A stretch of DNA of 64,000 bases from contig NZ_VWWJ01000018.1 of NCBI RefSeq assembly GCF_011753055.1, forward strand, positions 1 through 64,000, given 5' to 3'. This stretch comes from Burkholderia sp. Ax-1719. Its GTDB lineage: Bacteria > Pseudomonadota > Gammaproteobacteria > Burkholderiales > Burkholderiaceae. Positions 1-8,524 of this stretch are shown here, piece after piece. The position numbers and the translations under genes are program-made. Below the pieces are notes generated by a model, which saw only the letters and a list, made by a program, of their open reading frames with translations, searched no databases and was not told the origin of the DNA. The stretch's first letter is position 1, and each line of letters begins with the position of its first letter.

Positions 1-1
1 C

Positions 2-1018
2 GGCCGCGCTGCCTCGCGCGTGGCGCTGACCGCGCTGGCCGCCCATGCCATCGGCGCGCACGCGCAGAGTTCGGTCACGCTCTATGGCGCGATCGATACC
101 AGCATCGAAATCACCAATCCCGGCGCGGGCTACGTCGCGCGCATGGACTCGGGCGCGTATCGCGGCTCGCGCATCGGCCTGCGCGGCGCTGAAGACATTG
201 GCAACGGCCTGAAGATCCTGTTCGATCTGGAGAATGGCTTCAGCTCCGGCAACGGCACGATGGCCGTGAGCAACACCATCTTCAACCGCCAGGCGTGGGT
301 CGGTCTGGGCACGCCGTACGGCACGCTGCGTATGGGCCGCCAGTATTCGCCCATCTACATTCCGTTCAAGGGCGGCCTGGATGCGTTCGGCGCGGGCACC
401 ATCGCCTCCGGTCTGGACAATCTCTCGAAGATCACGCCTTACGAGAGCAATGCGATTACGTATCTCTCGCCGGAATTTCACGGCTTTTCGACCACATTGA
501 TGGCCTCGCTGCGCGATTCGACCGATGGCGACGGCAACGGCATCGCCGGCAATATCGAAACCTTCGCGTATCGCAATGGCCCGTTCCGCATCTCCTACGC
601 GCATCAGCAGACGCACGGCGACGGCGCGCTGCGCGCCAACCTGGGCGGCGTCTCCTATGTGTACGGTCCGGTCACGGGTTTCCTGTCGTTCTTCAACGGC
701 GATGGCGGCACGCCGCGCTATCACAACGACGGCGTCTCGGTATCGGCGCGATATGCGGTGAATACGCGCTTTCGCGCGTCGCTGGGCTATACGTATCTGC
801 GCGACCGCTCGGGCGGCGACGATAACGCCGACCAGTTCAGCGCCGCCTGCGAATACGACCTGAGCAAGCGGGTCTTGCTGTACGCAAGCGCGGGCTGGCT
901 GCGCAATCGCGGCCAGGGCGAATTCACGCTCAAGGGCGTGAACGTGACGGGGCTGACGCCGTCGTGGCCGGGCGCGTCGGTGCGCGGTGTGCAGTTCGGC
1001 ATGATTGATCGGTTTTGA
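2..1018 (+). CDS. Gram-negative porin (OmpC/Omp32-like), 5' end outside window
   Basis: Outer-membrane trimeric beta-barrel for passive diffusion of small solutes. The reading frame is open from the first bases. The visible start resembles the end of a signal peptide finishing in AHAQ, followed by the typical mature start SSVTLYGAIDTS. The true start codon and the first signal-peptide residues therefore probably lie upstream of the window, and the GTG at 20 is only a fallback start. Family hallmarks seen: GSRIGLRGAEDIGNGLKILFDLE, then NRQAWVGLGTPYGTLRMGRQYSP, and a C-terminal phenylalanine (MIDRF) used for barrel assembly. About 339 residues are present, near the family's usual length. It is one of three porins of this family in the window (others at 13506 and 36022). 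Confidence 0.9.
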   Translation, partial: GRAASRVALTALAAHAIGAHAQSSVTLYGAIDTSIEITNPGAGYVARMDSGAYRGSRIGLRGAEDIGNGLKILFDLENGFSSGNGTMAVSNTIFNRQAWVGLGTPYGTLRMGRQYSPIYIPFKGGLDAFGAGTIASGLDNLSKITPYESNAITYLSPEFHGFSTTLMASLRDSTDGDGNGIAGNIETFAYRNGPFRISYAHQQTHGDGALRANLGGVSYVYGPVTGFLSFFNGDGGTPRYHNDGVSVSARYAVNTRFRASLGYTYLRDRSGGDDNADQFSAACEYDLSKRVLLYASAGWLRNRGQGEFTLKGVNVTGLTPSWPGASVRGVQFGMIDRF

Positions 1019-1067
1019 AGCGCGGTTCTGAAGCGCGGTCTTAAAGCGCGGTTCTGAAACGCAGTTT
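1016..1067 (+). repeat. Four tandem 13-bp repeats starting at the porin stop codon
   Basis: Four head-to-tail 13-bp units begin at 1016, 1029, 1042 and 1055. Their sequences are tgaagcgcggttc, tgaagcgcggtct, taaagcgcggttc and the more diverged tgaaacgcagttt. The first unit begins with the porin's own TGA. Each unit starts with a stop triplet, and because 13 is not a multiple of 3 the stops fall in all three frames. Confidence 0.8.
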
Positions 1068-1224
1068 GAACACCGCGCGAGCAGGGCAGAAGTAAGGCGA
1101 AGCGTCACACGCGCTTTGCTACACTGATTTGCACGCCGCCACGACGGCAAAGGGGAGAACGCGTGATGCCCAGCAACGCCGCCCTACCGAAGCCTTACGT
1201 GCAGACCACGCGCGGAGCGTCACG

Positions 1225-2730
1225 ATGAGGCTGCGCGCGCTGCCGCATTTTTCGCCATTGCGCGTGTTCTTCTTTACCGTCGCGCTGGGCGGCGCGACCG
1301 GCGTGGACTTCGTCGCTTCGTCGATGATGGGGATCGCGGGCACGCATATTCGCGGCGGCGTGCATGCCTCGCCCGAAGACTTCCTCTGGAGCATGACCTC
1401 GTACGCCGCCATGGCGACGGTCGCCAACCTCATGCTCGGCCGCATCGCGCGGCACACGAGCTATCGCTCTTACACCATCGTTGGATTGATCGTCGCGGCC
1501 ATCGGCTCGCTGCTGTGCGCGCTCTGCGATACGCCGCTCGAACTGACGTTTGCGCGCGCGGTGCAAGGCTTTGGCGCGGGCGGCCTGTTCGCTGCCGCGC
1601 GCATCCTGATTCAACTGGTATCGGCGCGCGACGAACGTGCGCCGCTCTTTATCGGCTTCAATATCGGCTCGTTCGGGCTGTCCGCAGCTACGCCCTGGCT
1701 TGCGGCCGTATTGGTGGAAAGCGCCGCGTGGCAGATGGTGTTCGTGATCCAGGTCGTGCTGGCGCTGGCCGTGCTGGTGCTGGTCGTGCTCACTTATCCG
1801 AGCCGCGTGACGCCGCCGGGCGATCTCTGGGAAATGGACATCGATCCGATGGACTGGTGGGTGGTGATCCTGTTCGGGCTGGGCGCAATGGTGCTCATGC
1901 ACGGCCTGGGCGACCTGCGCTTCTACGAACTCACCAGTTCGCCCTCGGTGGCGCTCACGCCAATAGCCGGTTTTCTGCTGATCGGCGCGGCCTTCGCGCG
2001 GCGGCATCGCGACCGCCATCTCTGGCTCGATCCGCAAGCGCTGCTTGGGCGCAGTTATCTCGTCGGGCTGCTGTTTTACGCCATTTATTACTTTCTCAAC
2101 GGTCTGTGGAATTACCTGATTCCCACGCTATTGCAGAGTGGCTTTGGCTTCGGTTTTCAGGTGACGGGAGAAGTGCTCACATGGGCCTCCCTGCTGAGCC
2201 TGCTGGCGATGATGTGCTTTTCCGTCGTCGCGCCGAAAGTATTTGGCCGACGCCGCTATATCGCGCTGGGCTACGTGATGTTTGCGGCCGCGCTGTTGAT
2301 GTTGTCGCTGCGCACACTCACCGATGTTTCCATGGACGTGATTCTGCCCGCGTTGTTTTTGCAGGGTTTGACGGTACCGTTCGTGATGGCGCAAGTGGCG
2401 GGCATGACCTTCGTCGACTTCACGGAAGACGATTTTCAGCATGCCTACGCATTCAAGAACATCGTGCGCCAGATCGCGACCGCCGCCGGTACAGGCGCGG
2501 CGAGCCTCTGGCTGCAATATGGGGAGGCCATTGCGCGCTCCCGTCTCGTTGACCGCATCACGATGTTCGACCTGGGCGGCATGCCGCCAATGCCCGAGAT
2601 GATGCGCATGGCAACGATGGTGGAAACGCAGGCGACCCTTGTGGCAAGCGCCAATCTGCTTTCCTGGCTGGCGATTTTCTGTGCGATTGTGGCTGTGTTT
2701 GCGCTGCTCATACGCTGGCGCGTGACCTAG
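1225..2730 (+). CDS. MFS transporter, DHA2 (EmrB/QacA-like) family
   Basis: Inner-membrane major facilitator, probably a proton-driven drug or metabolite exporter of the 14-helix DHA2 group. About 501 residues are mostly hydrophobic, with segments such as FFFTVALGGATGVDFVASS at the N-terminus, the motif ARAVQGFGAGGLFAAARI (DHA2 motif C region), and a final helix LSWLAIFCAIVAVFALLIRW. I chose the ATG at 1225 because the protein becomes MFS-like right after it. An in-frame TTG at 1129 would add 32 polar residues with no family resemblance. It lies alone between the porin and the convergent LacI gene, with only 12 bp to the latter's stop. The substrate cannot be told from sequence. Confidence 0.8.
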   Translation: MRLRALPHFSPLRVFFFTVALGGATGVDFVASSMMGIAGTHIRGGVHASPEDFLWSMTSYAAMATVANLMLGRIARHTSYRSYTIVGLIVAAIGSLLCALCDTPLELTFARAVQGFGAGGLFAAARILIQLVSARDERAPLFIGFNIGSFGLSAATPWLAAVLVESAAWQMVFVIQVVLALAVLVLVVLTYPSRVTPPGDLWEMDIDPMDWWVVILFGLGAMVLMHGLGDLRFYELTSSPSVALTPIAGFLLIGAAFARRHRDRHLWLDPQALLGRSYLVGLLFYAIYYFLNGLWNYLIPTLLQSGFGFGFQVTGEVLTWASLLSLLAMMCFSVVAPKVFGRRRYIALGYVMFAAALLMLSLRTLTDVSMDVILPALFLQGLTVPFVMAQVAGMTFVDFTEDDFQHAYAFKNIVRQIATAAGTGAASLWLQYGEAIARSRLVDRITMFDLGGMPPMPEMMRMATMVETQATLVASANLLSWLAIFCAIVAVFALLIRWRVT

Positions 2731-2742
2731 ATCGTTGCGCGC

Positions 2743-3765
2743 TCAACGAGAGGCGCGCGTCTTGCATGGCCCGGTGGAATCTCGCACCACCAACTCCGGC
2801 GGCGGCCCGATCGCCATGGAAGGCTCTTGCACGGGCGCCTCGATCAATTGAATCAGGCGGCTGATCGACAACTCCGCTACGGCGGCGGTCTGGATCGCCA
2901 CGGTGGTGAGGGCGGGGCGCACCTGGTGCGCGAGCGCAATATCGGTGATGCCAATCACCGACACTTCGCCCGGCACCGCGCGTCCCATGCCGATCAAAGC
3001 CTGAATCGCGCCGATGGCCAGCAGGTCGTTCGACGCGAAAATCGCGGTTAATTCAGGGTGTTTTTTCATCAGCGCCACACATGCCTCATGGCCTGCATCG
3101 ATCGAATCGCGCACCTGCATTTCGGCCGCAGCGCGCGCCACGCCGCCCGCCGCCAGCGCTGCGCGAAAACCGTCCGAACGCGCGTCCTGCAATCCACCAC
3201 AACCATCGCCGATCAGCATGCCGATCTTGCGATGCCCCAGTTCGAGCAGATGCTGCGCTGCCAGCGCGCCCGCGCGCGCGAAATCCACTGCCACGCAAGG
3301 CAGCGCGGGCGGCTTTTCAGGGTGCTCCCACATCGCCAGCAGGATCGGCCCGTTATGCATCGCCGAGATACAAAGCTCGTTCATGGCGATGTCGGTGTTC
3401 ATCACCAGCACGCCGTCCGCGAAGGTGCCCGCGATCTGGTTGAGATAGGCGCGGCCAATCTGCGCGTCGTCGTCGGTGTTGCAGACCATCAGGAAATGGC
3501 CGGACTTGCGCGCCGCGCGCTCGGCGGCCAGCACGAACTCGGGATAGAACGGGTTGGCGATATTCGAGAGCATCAGCGCGAGCGTCGACGATCTGCCTTG
3601 CGCCAGCGCGCGCGCATTCAGGTTGGGCCGATAGCCCAGTTCGGCGATGGCCTGAAGCACGCGTTCCGCCGTCTCCGGGCGGACTTTCTCGCGGTTGCGC
3701 AGCACGTTGGAAACGGTGGCGGCGGTAACGCGCGCATGCCGCGCGACTTCTGACAAGGTGACCAT
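2743..3765 (-). CDS. LacI-family repressor, probable galactan-operon regulator
   Basis: DNA-binding repressor of 340 residues. The N-terminal helix-turn-helix and hinge are clear: TLSEVARHARVTAATVSNVLRN at residues 3-24, then the hinge region YRPNLNARALAQGRS. A periplasmic-binding-protein-like effector domain follows (ALMLSNIANPFYPEFV, AIFASNDLLAIGAIQAL, VIGITDIALAHQVRPALTTV). It is divergent from the sugar ABC importer at 4060, and two near-identical 16-bp palindromes lie in the shared promoter region. It most likely represses the downstream transport and galactanase genes until a galacto-oligosaccharide or galactose signal is bound. Functionally analogous to GanR-type regulators; the effector is inferred from context only. 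Confidence 0.85.
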   Translation of the reverse strand: MVTLSEVARHARVTAATVSNVLRNREKVRPETAERVLQAIAELGYRPNLNARALAQGRSSTLALMLSNIANPFYPEFVLAAERAARKSGHFLMVCNTDDDAQIGRAYLNQIAGTFADGVLVMNTDIAMNELCISAMHNGPILLAMWEHPEKPPALPCVAVDFARAGALAAQHLLELGHRKIGMLIGDGCGGLQDARSDGFRAALAAGGVARAAAEMQVRDSIDAGHEACVALMKKHPELTAIFASNDLLAIGAIQALIGMGRAVPGEVSVIGITDIALAHQVRPALTTVAIQTAAVAELSISRLIQLIEAPVQEPSMAIGPPPELVVRDSTGPCKTRASR

Positions 3766-3942
3766 GTCCTGCCTTTTTGTTGACGCTGTTTCTAGCGTTT
3801 ACCCGGGGGTTTAGCGGGTATTTCGTGGCATTTCCCACATTCAGGGAACGCGATTCAAATGTTGCAAAGCTTGGCGAGGATTTGATAATTTTCACCCACA
3901 CCAAGCCGGGACGCGATTTGCACGCGGTTGTGCCGCCCAGAA

Positions 3943-3958
3943 ATTTAAGCGGTTAAAT
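3943..3958. promoter_or_regulatory. LacI-type operator 1 (ATTTAAGCGGTTAAAT)
   Basis: Sixteen-base palindrome with one central-half mismatch, built on half-site ATTTAAGC. It lies 56 bp upstream of the second copy in the 294-bp divergent region between the LacI gene and the ABC importer. The AT-rich arms stand out from the G+C-rich surroundings, and the pair would suit a looped or cooperative repressor. Confidence 0.75.
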
Positions 3959-3998
3959 GGCCGTCGCACAAGCCCCCCGGCTAAATTTATCGCGTAGA

Positions 3999-4014
3999 AT
4001 TTAAGCGCTTAAAT
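3999..4014. promoter_or_regulatory. LacI-type operator 2 (ATTTAAGCGCTTAAAT)
   Basis: Perfect 16-base palindrome with the central GCGC typical of LacI-family sites. It ends 45 bp before the ABC ATPase start at 4060. With the copy at 3943 it forms the likely binding pair for the divergently encoded LacI protein. No other feature was recognised in 3766-3942. Confidence 0.8.
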
Positions 4015-4059
4015 CTGAGGAATCAGTCAAGGCGCGGCGAAAACGGAGGAGACAAATCC

Positions 4060-5202
4060 ATGGCAACGATCCAGTTGTCGAACGTCGGCAAGCAGTACGG
4101 CGACCACCCGCCGGTGATCCGGCGCGTCGATCTCGACATCGGCCATCACGAATTCTGCGTGTTCCTGGGCCCGTCGGGCTGCGGAAAATCCACGCTGCTG
4201 CGCATGATCGCCGGTCTGGAAGAACTGAGCGGCGGCGAACTGCGCATCGGCAATCGCGTGGTCAACGACGTGCCTGCCGCCGAGCGCGGCGTGGCAATGG
4301 TGTTTCAGAGCTACGCGCTGTTCCCGCACATGACCGTGTTCGAGAACATGGCGTTTGGCCTGAAGATCGCCAAGGTGCCGAAGGCCGAAGTCGAGCGCCG
4401 CGTGCGCGACGCCGCGCGCAGCCTGCAACTCGAAGCGCTGCTCGACCGTCATCCGAAGGCGCTGTCGGGCGGCCAGCGCCAGCGCGTCGCCATTGGCCGC
4501 GCGATCGTGCGCGAGCCTGGCGTGTTTCTGTTCGACGAACCCCTTTCCAATCTCGATGCCGCGCTGCGCAGCCACACGCGGGTGGAGATTGCGCGTCTGC
4601 ATCAGCGCTTCGAGAACGCCAGCGTGGTCTACGTCACACACGATCAGGTCGAAGCGATGACGCTGGCCGATCGCATCGTGCTCCTGCACGCGGGCGCGGA
4701 AATGGAAAAGCACGGCAGCGTTGCGCAGAGCGGGGCGCCGCTGGAGCTGTATCACCATCCAAAATCGCGCTTCGTGGCGGGTTTTATCGGCTCGCCGCGC
4801 ATGAACTTTTTCGATGCCCAGGTGGACGGGGTCGAGGAGGGCGGCGTTCGCGTGACGCTCAACGGCGGAGAAACGCTACTCGCCAGCGTCGACGGCCGCG
4901 GCCTCCAACGCGGCCAGCACGTAACGCTGGGCGTGCGGCCGGAGCATCTGCGTCTGGACGGCGACGATCAGTCGATTGCCTGCGTGACCGTGCTCGCAGA
5001 ACGTCTGGGCGAGCACAGCTATCTGCACGCCGATCACGCGGCGGGCACGCTGGTCGCGAAAGCGCCCGGCGACACGCCCGTGGGCGTGGGCGAGCGTCTG
5101 CGTGTGCGCGTGCCTGCCGATGCGTGCCATCTATTCGATGAGGCAGGCGTTGCGCGGCGGCGTCTGGCGTCACCGGCTCTCGCTGCCGTGGCGCTGGTCT
5201 GA
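4060..5202 (+). CDS. Sugar ABC transporter ATPase (MalK/UgpC/MsmX-like)
   Basis: ATP-hydrolysing subunit of a CUT1 carbohydrate importer, 380 residues, cytoplasmic face of the inner membrane. Walker A GPSGCGKST is at residues 37-45, the signature LSGGQ at 135-139, and Walker B VFLFDEP around 156-161 with catalytic E160, followed by the D-loop SNLDA. The switch histidine is in YVTHDQ. The C-terminal part is the TOBE/OB regulatory fold seen in MalK-type proteins (GVRPEHLRL). A strong GGAGGA ribosome site precedes the ATG. First gene of the locus that continues with the binding protein, two permeases, beta-galactosidase and galactanase. ATPases of this type are often shared between several importers. 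Confidence 0.92.
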   Translation: MATIQLSNVGKQYGDHPPVIRRVDLDIGHHEFCVFLGPSGCGKSTLLRMIAGLEELSGGELRIGNRVVNDVPAAERGVAMVFQSYALFPHMTVFENMAFGLKIAKVPKAEVERRVRDAARSLQLEALLDRHPKALSGGQRQRVAIGRAIVREPGVFLFDEPLSNLDAALRSHTRVEIARLHQRFENASVVYVTHDQVEAMTLADRIVLLHAGAEMEKHGSVAQSGAPLELYHHPKSRFVAGFIGSPRMNFFDAQVDGVEEGGVRVTLNGGETLLASVDGRGLQRGQHVTLGVRPEHLRLDGDDQSIACVTVLAERLGEHSYLHADHAAGTLVAKAPGDTPVGVGERLRVRVPADACHLFDEAGVARRRLASPALAAVALV

Positions 5203-5283
5203 AGCAACCAGACTGTGAATCTGTATTACCCCGCCGCCAGAGCGGGTCATTCACCAAGGCAAGGCAAACCAAGGAGACACCTG

Positions 5284-6546
5284 ATGTTCGCTTATCGCTT
5301 TCCCCGTTTCGGCACATTGGCGCGCGCCACCGCCGCCGTGGCGCTCGTAGCCGCCACGCTCGCCAGCGGCGCGGCCGATGCCGGCACGCTAACGGTCAAC
5401 GTTTCGGCGCGCGGCAACCAGCGCGCGACGTGGCAGGACGCCTTCGACAAGTTCAAGAAGGCCAATCCGGATGTCGATCTCAAGGTCTCCTATGTGACCG
5501 AAGAAGCCTACAAGGTGCAGATGAGCGGCTGGCTCGCGACCGATCCGCCCGATGTGGTCTCATGGCACGACGGCGAACGCATGGCGTACTACGCGCAGCG
5601 TGGCCTGCTGGAAGACCTGTCGGGCGACTGGGCGAAGAACGGCTGGAACGAGCAATATGCCTCGGTGAAAGAAGCGTCTACGTACAAGGGCAAACAGTAC
5701 GCCGCCCCGCTGGGCTACGACGCCTACGGCTTTTTCTATCGCAAGGATCTGTTTCAGAAAGCAGGCGTAAAAGCCGAGCCGAAAACCTGGGACGAATTCC
5801 TTGACGCCTGCAAGAAGCTCAAGGCTAGCGGCGTGCAACCGATCGCCGTGGCGGCGCGCGACAGCTGGACGCTGGCCGCGTGGTTCGATTATCTCGACCT
5901 GCGCATCAATGGCAATGCCTTCCACCAGCAATTGATGGCGGGCGAAATCCCTTATACCGATCCGCGCGTGAAGAAGGTGTTCACCGCCTGGAAGACGCTG
6001 ATCGACAACCACTACTTCATGGACAACGCGCTGTCCTATGACGTCGATTCGATCGCACCGGTGCTGGTGAATGGCAAGGCCGCGATGATGCTGATGGGCA
6101 CGTTCTTCTCGGCCAGCTTCCCGGCGACGATGAGGCAGGACGTGGGTTTCTTCCGCTTCCCGGTGATCGACGCCAACGTGCCGACCGCCGAAGACGGCCC
6201 CGTCAACGTGCTGCTGATTCCCGCGAAGGCGAAGAACAAAACCGATGCGCGCCGCCTGCTGGCCTTTATGGAAACGCCGCAGATCAATGCCGATCTCGCG
6301 CGCGGCTGGGGACAGTTGCCGTCGAACAACAAGGCCGCCGAACCGGAGGACGCGATCTCTAAGGTCGGCTTCCAGACGCTGGCGAACACCCGCGGCGGCA
6401 TTGCGCAGTTCTACGACCGCGACATGCAGAAGGAAATGGCCGACGAAGGCATGAAAGCGATGCAGCAGTTCTATAGCGATCCGTCGCAGATCGACGCGCT
6501 GCTCGCGCGCCTTGAAACGACGCGTCAGCGCATCTACCACAAGTAA
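5284..6546 (+). CDS. Extracellular solute-binding protein, family 1 (oligosaccharide)
   Basis: Periplasmic ligand-capture protein of the CUT1 importer, 420 residues. The start at ATG 5284 follows AAGGAG with good spacing and gives a typical signal peptide: a basic start, then a hydrophobic stretch LARATAAVALVAATLASGA, and cleavage around AADA-GTL. Mature hallmarks of the MalE-like fold include the early NPDVDLKVSYVTEEAYKVQ and PDVVSWHDGERMAYYAQRGLLEDLS, and WGQLPSN near the end, which is frequent in these proteins. Context (GH42 and GH53 genes) suggests beta-1,4-galacto-oligosaccharides as ligands. A strong hairpin follows the stop, as often seen after binding-protein genes that must be made in excess of the permeases. 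Confidence 0.9.
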   Translation: MFAYRFPRFGTLARATAAVALVAATLASGAADAGTLTVNVSARGNQRATWQDAFDKFKKANPDVDLKVSYVTEEAYKVQMSGWLATDPPDVVSWHDGERMAYYAQRGLLEDLSGDWAKNGWNEQYASVKEASTYKGKQYAAPLGYDAYGFFYRKDLFQKAGVKAEPKTWDEFLDACKKLKASGVQPIAVAARDSWTLAAWFDYLDLRINGNAFHQQLMAGEIPYTDPRVKKVFTAWKTLIDNHYFMDNALSYDVDSIAPVLVNGKAAMMLMGTFFSASFPATMRQDVGFFRFPVIDANVPTAEDGPVNVLLIPAKAKNKTDARRLLAFMETPQINADLARGWGQLPSNNKAAEPEDAISKVGFQTLANTRGGIAQFYDRDMQKEMADEGMKAMQQFYSDPSQIDALLARLETTRQRIYHK

Positions 6547-6558
6547 GTCCGTTTGATT

Positions 6559-6590
6559 TGAGCGCCGGCAGTGCAATCTGCCGACGCTCA
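6559..6590 (+). other. Intercistronic hairpin after the binding-protein gene
   Basis: Thirteen-base inverted repeat with one mismatch and a 6-nt loop: left arm tgagcgccggcag, right arm ctgccgacgctca. There is no T tract. It lies between the binding protein and the first permease, the place where other ABC operons carry a stabilising or attenuating stem-loop, so it may raise binding-protein mRNA relative to the permeases. The role is inferred. Confidence 0.6.
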
Positions 6591-6665
6591 ACGCAGCACA
6601 AGTGCTTTATGTAATTCGCAATCCGAATTAATTGAACGAATTAAACGATCAGGCGAGACTTCATC

Positions 6666-7571
6666 ATGTCCGATACTGTCGCGCGCCCGCTTGGTGCGGC
6701 GCGCCCGCAGCGCAAATCGACGGTGCGCAGCAAGCAGAACCGCGCGGCGCTCTGGTTCCTGCTGCCCGGCTGCGCGCTGTTTACGCTCTGCGTGCTCTAT
6801 CCGATCGTCAACAGCATCGCGCTGAGCTTCTACAACTGGGACGGCATGACGCCGAAGACCTTTGTCGGCTTCGCGAACTATGTCGAGTTGTTCCAGACCG
6901 ACACCTTCTATACCGCGCTCAAGAACAACCTGTTGTGGCTCGTGCTGTTCCTGCTTGCACCGCCAGTTGGCCTGATGTTCGCGCTGTATCTGAATCAGCG
7001 CGTGGGCGGCATCCGCATCGTCAAATCGCTGTTTTTTGCGCCGTTCGTGCTTTCGGGCGTGGTGGTCGGGTTGGTGTTCTCGTGGTTCTACGATCCCACC
7101 TTTGGCCTGCTGCGCCTGATTCTGGGGCATGGCGTGCCAGTGCTGGGCGACCCGAAACTCGTCACGCTTGGCATCATCTTCGCCGCACTGTGGCCGCAGA
7201 CGCCGTTCTGCATGGTGCTTTATCTCACGGGTCTCACGTCGATCAACTCCGAAATTGTCGAAGCCGCGCGTATGGAAGGCGCGAAGGGCATCAAGCTTTT
7301 CTGGCACGTGATCCTGCCGCAGCTGCGGCCCGTCACCTTCATGGCGATCGTGCTGACCGTGATTGGCGCGCTACGCAGCTTCGATCTGATTGCGGTGATG
7401 AGCGGCGGCGGCCCGTTCGATAGCTCCACCGTCCTCGCATACTACATGTACGACCAGGCGATCAAGTATTACCGCGAAGGCTATTCAGCCTCGATTGCCG
7501 TCGTGCTGTTCGCCATCATGCTCGTCTACATCGTGTTCCATCTGCGCCGCATGCTGCGCGAAGAACGCTGA
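6666..7571 (+). CDS. Sugar ABC transporter permease (MalF/UgpA-like)
   Basis: Membrane-spanning subunit of the CUT1 importer, 301 residues with about six helices; the first is ALWFLLPGCALFTLCVLYPIVNS. The cytoplasmic EAA loop that docks the ATPase reads EAARMEGAKGIKLFWHVILPQLRP near residues 198-219. The ATG follows a modest AGGCGAGA. It pairs with the next permease after a 19-bp gap. The basic N-terminus (PQRKSTVRSKQNR) fits the positive-inside rule. Confidence 0.9.
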   Translation: MSDTVARPLGAARPQRKSTVRSKQNRAALWFLLPGCALFTLCVLYPIVNSIALSFYNWDGMTPKTFVGFANYVELFQTDTFYTALKNNLLWLVLFLLAPPVGLMFALYLNQRVGGIRIVKSLFFAPFVLSGVVVGLVFSWFYDPTFGLLRLILGHGVPVLGDPKLVTLGIIFAALWPQTPFCMVLYLTGLTSINSEIVEAARMEGAKGIKLFWHVILPQLRPVTFMAIVLTVIGALRSFDLIAVMSGGGPFDSSTVLAYYMYDQAIKYYREGYSASIAVVLFAIMLVYIVFHLRRMLREER

Positions 7572-7590
7572 AACAAGGGAGTTTTCGCAC

Positions 7591-8442
7591 ATGTATCCGC
7601 TTCCCGTCGAACGCTGGAAACCGGCGAATCGCACGCTCTACAAGATCTCGCTGCCCATTGCGCTCGTTATCTGGTTGCTGCCAATGCTTGCCGTGCTCAT
7701 TACTTCGATCCGCTCGACAGACGAATTGCAGCAGGGCGATTACTGGGGCTGGCCGAAGCATTTTGCGCTGCTGGAGAACTACGGCGCAGCGCTCACGCAG
7801 ACGCCCATGCTCCATTACTTCGCCAATAGCGTGCTGATTACGGTGCCGTCAGTGATCGGTGCGATCGTGCTGGCGTCAATGGCGGGCTTCGCGCTCTCGA
7901 CCTATCGCTTTCGCGGCAATACCGCCGTGCTATTCGCCTTTGTCGCGGGCAATTTCGTACCGATCCAGATTCTCATGATTCCGGTGCGCGATATGGCCTT
8001 GCGCGTTGGACTCTACAACACGGTATGGGCACTCATCATTTTCCACGTCTCGTTCCAGACTGGCTTTTGCACGCTGTTCCTGCGCAATTTCATCAAGCAG
8101 TTGCCGTTCGAACTGATCGAAGCGGCGCGCGTGGAAGGCGCAAGCGAATGGACTATCTACTGGCGCATTGTCATGCCGCTGGTGCGGCCAGCGCTCGCGG
8201 CGCTCGGCATTCTGGTCTTCACCTTCGTCTGGAACGACTACTTCTGGGCCTTGTGCCTCACGCAAGGCGACGACGCTGCGCCCATCACCGTGGGCGTCGC
8301 CGCCCTCAAGGGCCAGTGGACCACCGCATGGAATCTGGTGGCGGCGGGGTCGGTGCTCGCGGCGCTGCCTTCCGTGCTGATGTTCTTCGCCATGCAGAAA
8401 CACTTTGTCGCGGGACTGACCTTCGGCGCCAGCAAGGGCTGA
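7591..8442 (+). CDS. Sugar ABC transporter permease (MalG/UgpE-like)
   Basis: Second membrane subunit of the importer, 283 residues. The start at ATG 7591 (MYPLPVERWKPANRT) follows AAGGGAG. An upstream in-frame start at 7495 overlaps the previous permease and is unlikely. Helices are evident (ISLPIALVIWLLPMLAVLITSI), and the EAA loop reads EAARVEGASEWTIYWRIVMPLVRP. Together with the preceding permease it forms the heterodimeric channel. Confidence 0.9.
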   Translation: MYPLPVERWKPANRTLYKISLPIALVIWLLPMLAVLITSIRSTDELQQGDYWGWPKHFALLENYGAALTQTPMLHYFANSVLITVPSVIGAIVLASMAGFALSTYRFRGNTAVLFAFVAGNFVPIQILMIPVRDMALRVGLYNTVWALIIFHVSFQTGFCTLFLRNFIKQLPFELIEAARVEGASEWTIYWRIVMPLVRPALAALGILVFTFVWNDYFWALCLTQGDDAAPITVGVAALKGQWTTAWNLVAAGSVLAALPSVLMFFAMQKHFVAGLTFGASKG

Positions 8443-8451
8443 CCTCCTGTC

Positions 8452-8468
8452 CGGCATTGCAAATGCCG
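8452..8468 (+). other. Short hairpin after the permease genes, possible weak terminator
   Basis: Seven-base perfect stem (cggcatt / aatgccg) with a 3-nt loop, followed by a pyrimidine-rich stretch ggtcccttttctt. It separates the transporter genes from the beta-galactosidase gene and could partly terminate or attenuate transcription. No U-run long enough for a strong intrinsic terminator. Confidence 0.4.
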
Positions 8469-8524
8469 AAGGTCCCTTTTCTTGTCTACCGCCTGATCAC
8501 ACTATTCGAACCGGGTTTTCACTC

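Noticed and set aside
1129..1224. In-frame TTG-started extension of the MFS protein
   Set aside because: The extra 32 residues are polar and Arg-rich, unlike MFS N-termini; the ATG at 1225 leads straight into the family.
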